From assembly GCA_964019135.1 (NCBI GenBank), contig OZ025248.1, positions 43,517,670-43,581,669 of the forward strand: DNA of 64,000 bases, given 5' to 3'. Origin of the DNA: Arenicola marina (taxonomy: Eukaryota > Annelida > Polychaeta > Arenicolidae). Below the pieces are notes generated by a model that made no database searches, was not told where the DNA came from, and worked only from the letters and a program-made list of their open reading frames with translations. Both the position numbers and the translations under genes were made by a program. This document shows positions 39,401 to 45,400 of this stretch, one piece after another (positions within the stretch are counted from its first letter, which is position 1; the number at the start of each line of letters is the position of its first letter).

Positions 39401-42400
39401 TTTATTAAGTACTAATAGAACCTGCTTGTGAGCTATGCAATGTTGAGTAGGTTGATGTCCATTTCTGCACGAACTGGCAATGTACATGCTGGCCGCGGGC
39501 GAGGACGTTATCTACCGTCTCGGCCTTATGGTAATGCGCTCGCTTTAATCACACCCCCAGGCGGCACATGAAAACCAGTCCTGTGGACCTGAAGTACCCA
39601 GCTCAATTGAATTGGTGAATTTAAGATCAGCCCATAGTCTATTGTCTTGCTATTACTCCTATAAATCTAGACAAACACCCCCGTCAAACTTCACTGTACA
39701 TGATTCATTTACAAGGCCGTCGCCCATTCTTTTTCGTTCGATGTTCAGTTCTCTTTCCACTTTTCTTGTTTCTTAGCTTGTTTGCTGTACTGATAATGTA
39801 TTCGCGTTTCAAGTTGGTGCCTGTTTGCGCTGTGACTAGTATTAGTTTGTTTGAGTTTAATCTGAGTACAAAAGTTAGAACTAATGTTGCGTGTGGAAAG
39901 TATTACTTTAACCTTATAAATGTTGGACACGCATAGCACAGAAAATGAGTCATTGTTGAGGCAATTCGGTGGTGTTGAACAGAATTCTTGCTCAATATGC
40001 TGAAATCCAATGGTAGTAGAGACACAGATGATAATTCAGAGGTTGATTTCATAAAATTGTTCCCCTATTACACAGAAGATCAATTTTTAAGGACTCTCCA
40101 TGACCGCCAAGTTGAATTCTCTGTGCTGAGTATCAACGTAGCCTCCATATCATCGAAATTTGATGAGTTGAAAGTGTTGACAGATACTTTGACCAGTAAC
40201 GAAATTGAAATGTCAGCAATATGCCTGCAAGAAAGTTGGTTGTCAGAGGAGTCAGATTTGTCACTGTATGCCTTAGAAAACTATACAATTATCTCTTCTG
40301 GGAAGTACTGCAGCGCGCGCGGTGGACTAATTATATATTTAAACAATAATTTTAAGCACAAAACTGTTGCAGCACCCGTTCGATCTAATATATGGGAAGG
40401 GCAATTTTTAGAAATTACGGGGCGTCACTCCATGGAGAAAAAAATCATACTAGGAAATATATATCGGCCTCCATGCGATGTCAATGATAACTATATTAGA
40501 TTTACCGAAGAAATGTCCACTACCCTTCATCATTTCGGAAAAAAACCCAGCGAGGTTGTCATTGCTGGTGACTACAATATACATCTGCTCAAGATAAATG
40601 AAAAGCCTATTTTTAGTGAGTATTTCGACACTGTTCTTTCTCGTAGTTACTTCCCCAGAATAACTCTCCCAACAAGGCTCTCCAAATATAGGGGAACTTT
40701 AATTGACAATTTCCTTTGCAAACTTACACCAAACACATTAAATACCACTGCCGGCATAATAATCAAGGGCTTGTCTGACCATCTACCATATTTCATTTCC
40801 TTCAATGTTAATATTCGACTTTCAAACAAAGCACCTACTCATGTACAGGTGCAAAAAAGGGACCAAACTTCCCTTCAGAACTTCAAAGCCCACTTAGCAA
40901 AGGCAGATATATACAGTAAACTGAATGGTGAAATACATGCCAACCCAAACATCAATTATAAAATACTGGAGGATATACTGATTAAGGCAAAGTCACACTT
41001 CCTACTAAGTAAATCAGTTAAATTCAATAAGTACAAACATAAGAAGTCGGTGTGGGTAACGAGGGGAATAATAAAGTCTATTTCTTTCAGGGACAAACTT
41101 TATAGAAAGCTAAAAGCAACGCCACAAGATTCAATACAATATGGAACACTGAAGACAAACTTAAAGACGTATAACACAATATTACAGAAAATGATAGTAG
41201 AAGCTAAAAAGGAACATTATCTTAAACGCTTTGACAAGTGTAAAAATGATATGAAAGGAACATGGAAAGAAATCAAATGTCTCCCCAATAAAAAACAGAA
41301 TACAAAAGACTTTCCGGATTACTTTAATATCGAGGGTAAACCAATAGGAAATAAACAGTTGATAGCAGACCATTTTAACAGTTTTTTTGCTAACATCGGT
41401 ACAACAATGTGCGGAAATTTAGATTGCACTAACACTATGGCCTACGAGTCTTACTTGAAACCCCTGCCCACATTAAACAAATTATGTTTCACAGAAGTAA
41501 ATAAGACAATGATATTGGGGGCCATAAACGAATTAAAATCCAAATCTAGTTCGGGTCATGATGGAATTTCAGTAAAACTGCTTAAGGTAATCAAAGAAGA
41601 GTTATGTGACAGTGTCACTCTGATACTTAATCAATGCCTGGCGACAGGAATCTTTCCCGACCAGTTAAAAATGGCCAAGGTAATTCTAATCTTCAAAAAA
41701 GAAGATAACACAAATATTGATAACTATAGACCAATATCCCTACTACCAGCTATTTCGAAAATTTTCGAGAAAATTATATTTCAATTCTTGTATGATCATT
41801 TTTAGAAGCAAAATCTCTTTAATTCTAGCCAGTATGGCTTCAGAAAAAAAACACTCCACTGAACAGGCCACATTGGAACTGATAGACAGAACCATACAAA
41901 AGCTAGATGAAGGCAAAATTCCTATACATATATATCTGGATTTATCCAAGGCATTTGATACATTAAATCATAACATCCTATTAAACAAGCTTGACCACTA
42001 TGGTGTATCCGGAACTGCTCTAAATCTTCTCAGAAGTTATCTGAACAATCGCAAACAGTATGTTATGATTGACAACACTAGATCCGAGGTTATGCCTGTC
42101 ACACGCGGGGTTCCGCAAGGTTCAATTCTAGGACCGCTTCTTTTTATTATATATACAAATGACCTACCTCACGCTTGCGATGTCTTTAAATTCATAGTAT
42201 ACGCTGATGATACTACACTTTTTAGCACACTGGACATATCAATAACAAACAATAACAGTAACAATGAATCTAAAAACATAAATAACGAATTGTCCAAGAT
42301 AAATAATTGGCTGAAAGTAAATGATCTGTGCCTAAACACAACAAAAACCAAAATATATGGTATTTTACAAGCCACAGAAAAAAGTTAAACTTCCAGAGTT

Positions 42401-45400
42401 ATACATTGACAATAACAAATTAGAGTGTGTCGACACATTTGATCTGCTTGGATTAACATTAGATAAACATTTAACATGGCACAGTCACACAAACAAACTT
42501 GCCGCAAAATTAGGTAAAGTGGTTGGTATCCTGAGAAGGCTAGGAAATTTTCTCCCGCAAAACATTCTGTATACCATATATATGGCCCTATTTCAGAGTC
42601 AGCTAAACTACTGTATACTGGCTTGGGGATATCGAACAGACAGGCTATTCAAAATACAAAAACGAGCAATTAGGATTATAACAAAAAGCAATTATATTGC
42701 ACATACCGATCCGCTGTTTAAATATCTCAAAATATTAAAACTAAAAGATATACATACACTACAACAGCTTAAGTTCTACCACCGATTCAAAAATAATAAC
42801 TTACCCACATATTTTCTAGAACATTTGACATTTCTCAAAATAAATGACCTACACAATCATAACACAAGACAAAAGCACACATTCCATGTACCGAAAACTA
42901 GACACAAATTTAGTGAACTAACGCTGAGTCTCACCCAACACTTAAATAATACACCCCCGCATATCATTAGCAAAGTATCTACACATTCGCTAGGAAGTTA
43001 CGCATCTGATATCAAACACCACTTTCTTAATGGTTATCAGGACTATTGTGATGCACAGTATTGTTATGTCTGTAATGTACGTACGAGATAACCGTATCAC
43101 CATATGTGTTCCTTGTTGTTGTTGCGGCTAACTGTAACTGTAACATATTAGTACATGTCCCATCGCTAACAGGTTTATATCAATATTGTTTTAATGCAAC
43201 TGGCCTGTTATGAACTTTCCTTTTCTCTTTTTTGTTTTGTTTTTTGTTTTTTTTGTTTTGTTTTTTTCGTTTTTCTTGAGGTGGCTCCCATGCTAGCGAC
43301 TGCTCGGTGGTCTTAATGGGGTCTCCTCGGTCAATCAATCCACACTACTGTGCCTATGTTCGAATTTTCCAATAGTGCGTTTATTTTTGTTCTGTTATGC
43401 TATGTATGATTGACCAAATAAATGATTCTGATTCTGATTCTGATTCCCCTTCATGCCGTACATGCTCTCTCTGGCCCATGGTTACTGCCCAAGCGCTGGT
43501 TCGGTGCATACTGGGGACTGCATGCTAACCTCTACATAGCTTTAGTTTAGACTTGTGGTAGTCACTATGGTAATGATCAGCTGTTAACCCCAATGGTAAT
43601 GATCGCATAGTAGACACAGTGGTAATCATATTATAGTAGTCACCATGGTAATCATCTTATGGTAATCATATTATAGTAGTCACTATTGTAATCATCTTAT
43701 GGTAGTCACTATGGCAATCATATATTAGTCACTATCGCAATCATCTTATAGCAGATACCCGTATGTATTTTACATACGAGTGTCTACTGCACATATATGT
43801 AATTATAGTGCCAGTATTCTTGTAATACTTTAATTCTTGATCCCTACTTTCCAATTTTTTTAGATTTTTTTTCTTGTTTTTCCTACTTTTATACTTGTTC
43901 ACTTGTTTTTAGTGATCCCCACTTTGTATCAGAATTCTTGTAACGACATCGATAGTACTGACAGCAAGTCTGCGATTGATCCCTACTTCTTCTTTTTTCA
44001 CATAATTCTTGTTCTCCCTGCTATTTCACTAGCTTTTTGGTCATCCCAACTTTAGAATTAGATTTCTCGAGTTTTTCAGAGGTGACAAAGGTGAAATATA
44101 AGGAACCCTAGCGAATCCAAAAGATCAGATAACATCACTTGCAAGCAGTTCTATCTATATCCTCAGTCAAAGGATTTTAGTGTTTAAAGGCCGTATCTTC
44201 AGATCCCTACGCACTTTCCACACTCAAACCATAGTACTTTAATTAGTAAATCTGGAATAATTTTAGGTGCCAACAACCAATTCGGTTCCATAGAAAGACG
44301 CGGAACGCTGTCAGTTGCTTTGACTGTCCACTTTTCGCGATTGCATATCGCGATATCCATATAAATGGCAAAGCTTAACACTCGGAATAACTTGCATATT
44401 TAAATTTTATTGATTTATGTGTGGTTTAGACATGACAAAACAACAGGTGGTGGACTATGGTTGATGGATCCTGTGGTAATGGTGGATAAGTACACGTAGA
44501 GTTTACGTACACCTGGATTGTCAAAAACAATATCATGAGAATTGCTAATGATTTTGTTTGCATAAACATCTCTATTTTTGTTCCCCTACTTCCCCCCCCC
44601 CCCCCTACCTTTTAAGCAAAAGTAAAACTACCTTATACCTATTTGTGTGTGGAAGGTCAGTCGCAGGCCTGTACTGTTATAGTGCTAATTATAGTAGTTA
44701 TCTTATAGCAGCCATAATAGTCGTTTAGTAGCAGTGATATATATATATGTTTATATATATAACAGTAACGTAGTGAGAGTACTGCATAATATTAGTTATA
44801 GGTAATAGTAATAACAATTGTAATAATATTCGGAGATAATAGTATGTGTTATGTCTGGCTTCTGTTTTATCTAGCCAATAATGGAATTCATAAAGCTCTT
44901 AATTTCAAACAATGTTTCGTCGTTGAACTGCCTTTCGCGTGTAAGTCTCTCATTCGTCTATATCACTTTGATAGTTGACAGTTTTAACAAAAGCTTTTAA
45001 AGATATTAATATGTTTAAATTCTATGGCACTCTAGCTGGTCGGTATTTAAATGCTAATAGCACTCTAGTCAGTTATCTGTTATTAACAACTGCTTTTCAA
45101 TATATTGATATGTTTAAATTCTATAGCACTCTGGTCGGTTTTGACTTTTAAAGTGTTAATTTCGTCTTTGTGTTCCTAATGTGCTGAGGCATTTTCGTGT
45201 GTGTGACGCCATCTTTTATTTCTTTAGCCGTAGATCATTTTGTAATAACATTAAATGTGGACATCGTTTGCTGATAACGAGACACTCCAGCATTGTCGTG
45301 GTTTGGGCTTTATTATTGTTCATTTACATTGTTGTTATAGTCACTATATGGCTAGAGCGTTCAATTATTGCTGCATGCGTCTTGTGTTCTGGGATCAAGT

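Larger units (their letters stand above)
39700..43446 (+). mobile_element. CR1/L2-like LINE, nearly full length
   Basis: The body codes for an apurinic-type endonuclease followed by reverse transcriptase. The 3' end is AAATAAATGATTCTG followed by repeats of ATTCTG, a tail typical of CR1/L2-group LINEs. The 5' end is uncertain (39700 is where LINE-like composition seems to begin). The orientation matches the host gene, and it sits between exon 28 and the candidate last exon. Its low number of lesions suggests a fairly recent insertion. Confidence 0.85.

Noticed and set aside
39700-39936. A separate small gene before the LINE ORF
   Set aside because: It is hydrophobic, has no family match, and lies in the likely 5' region of the LINE.
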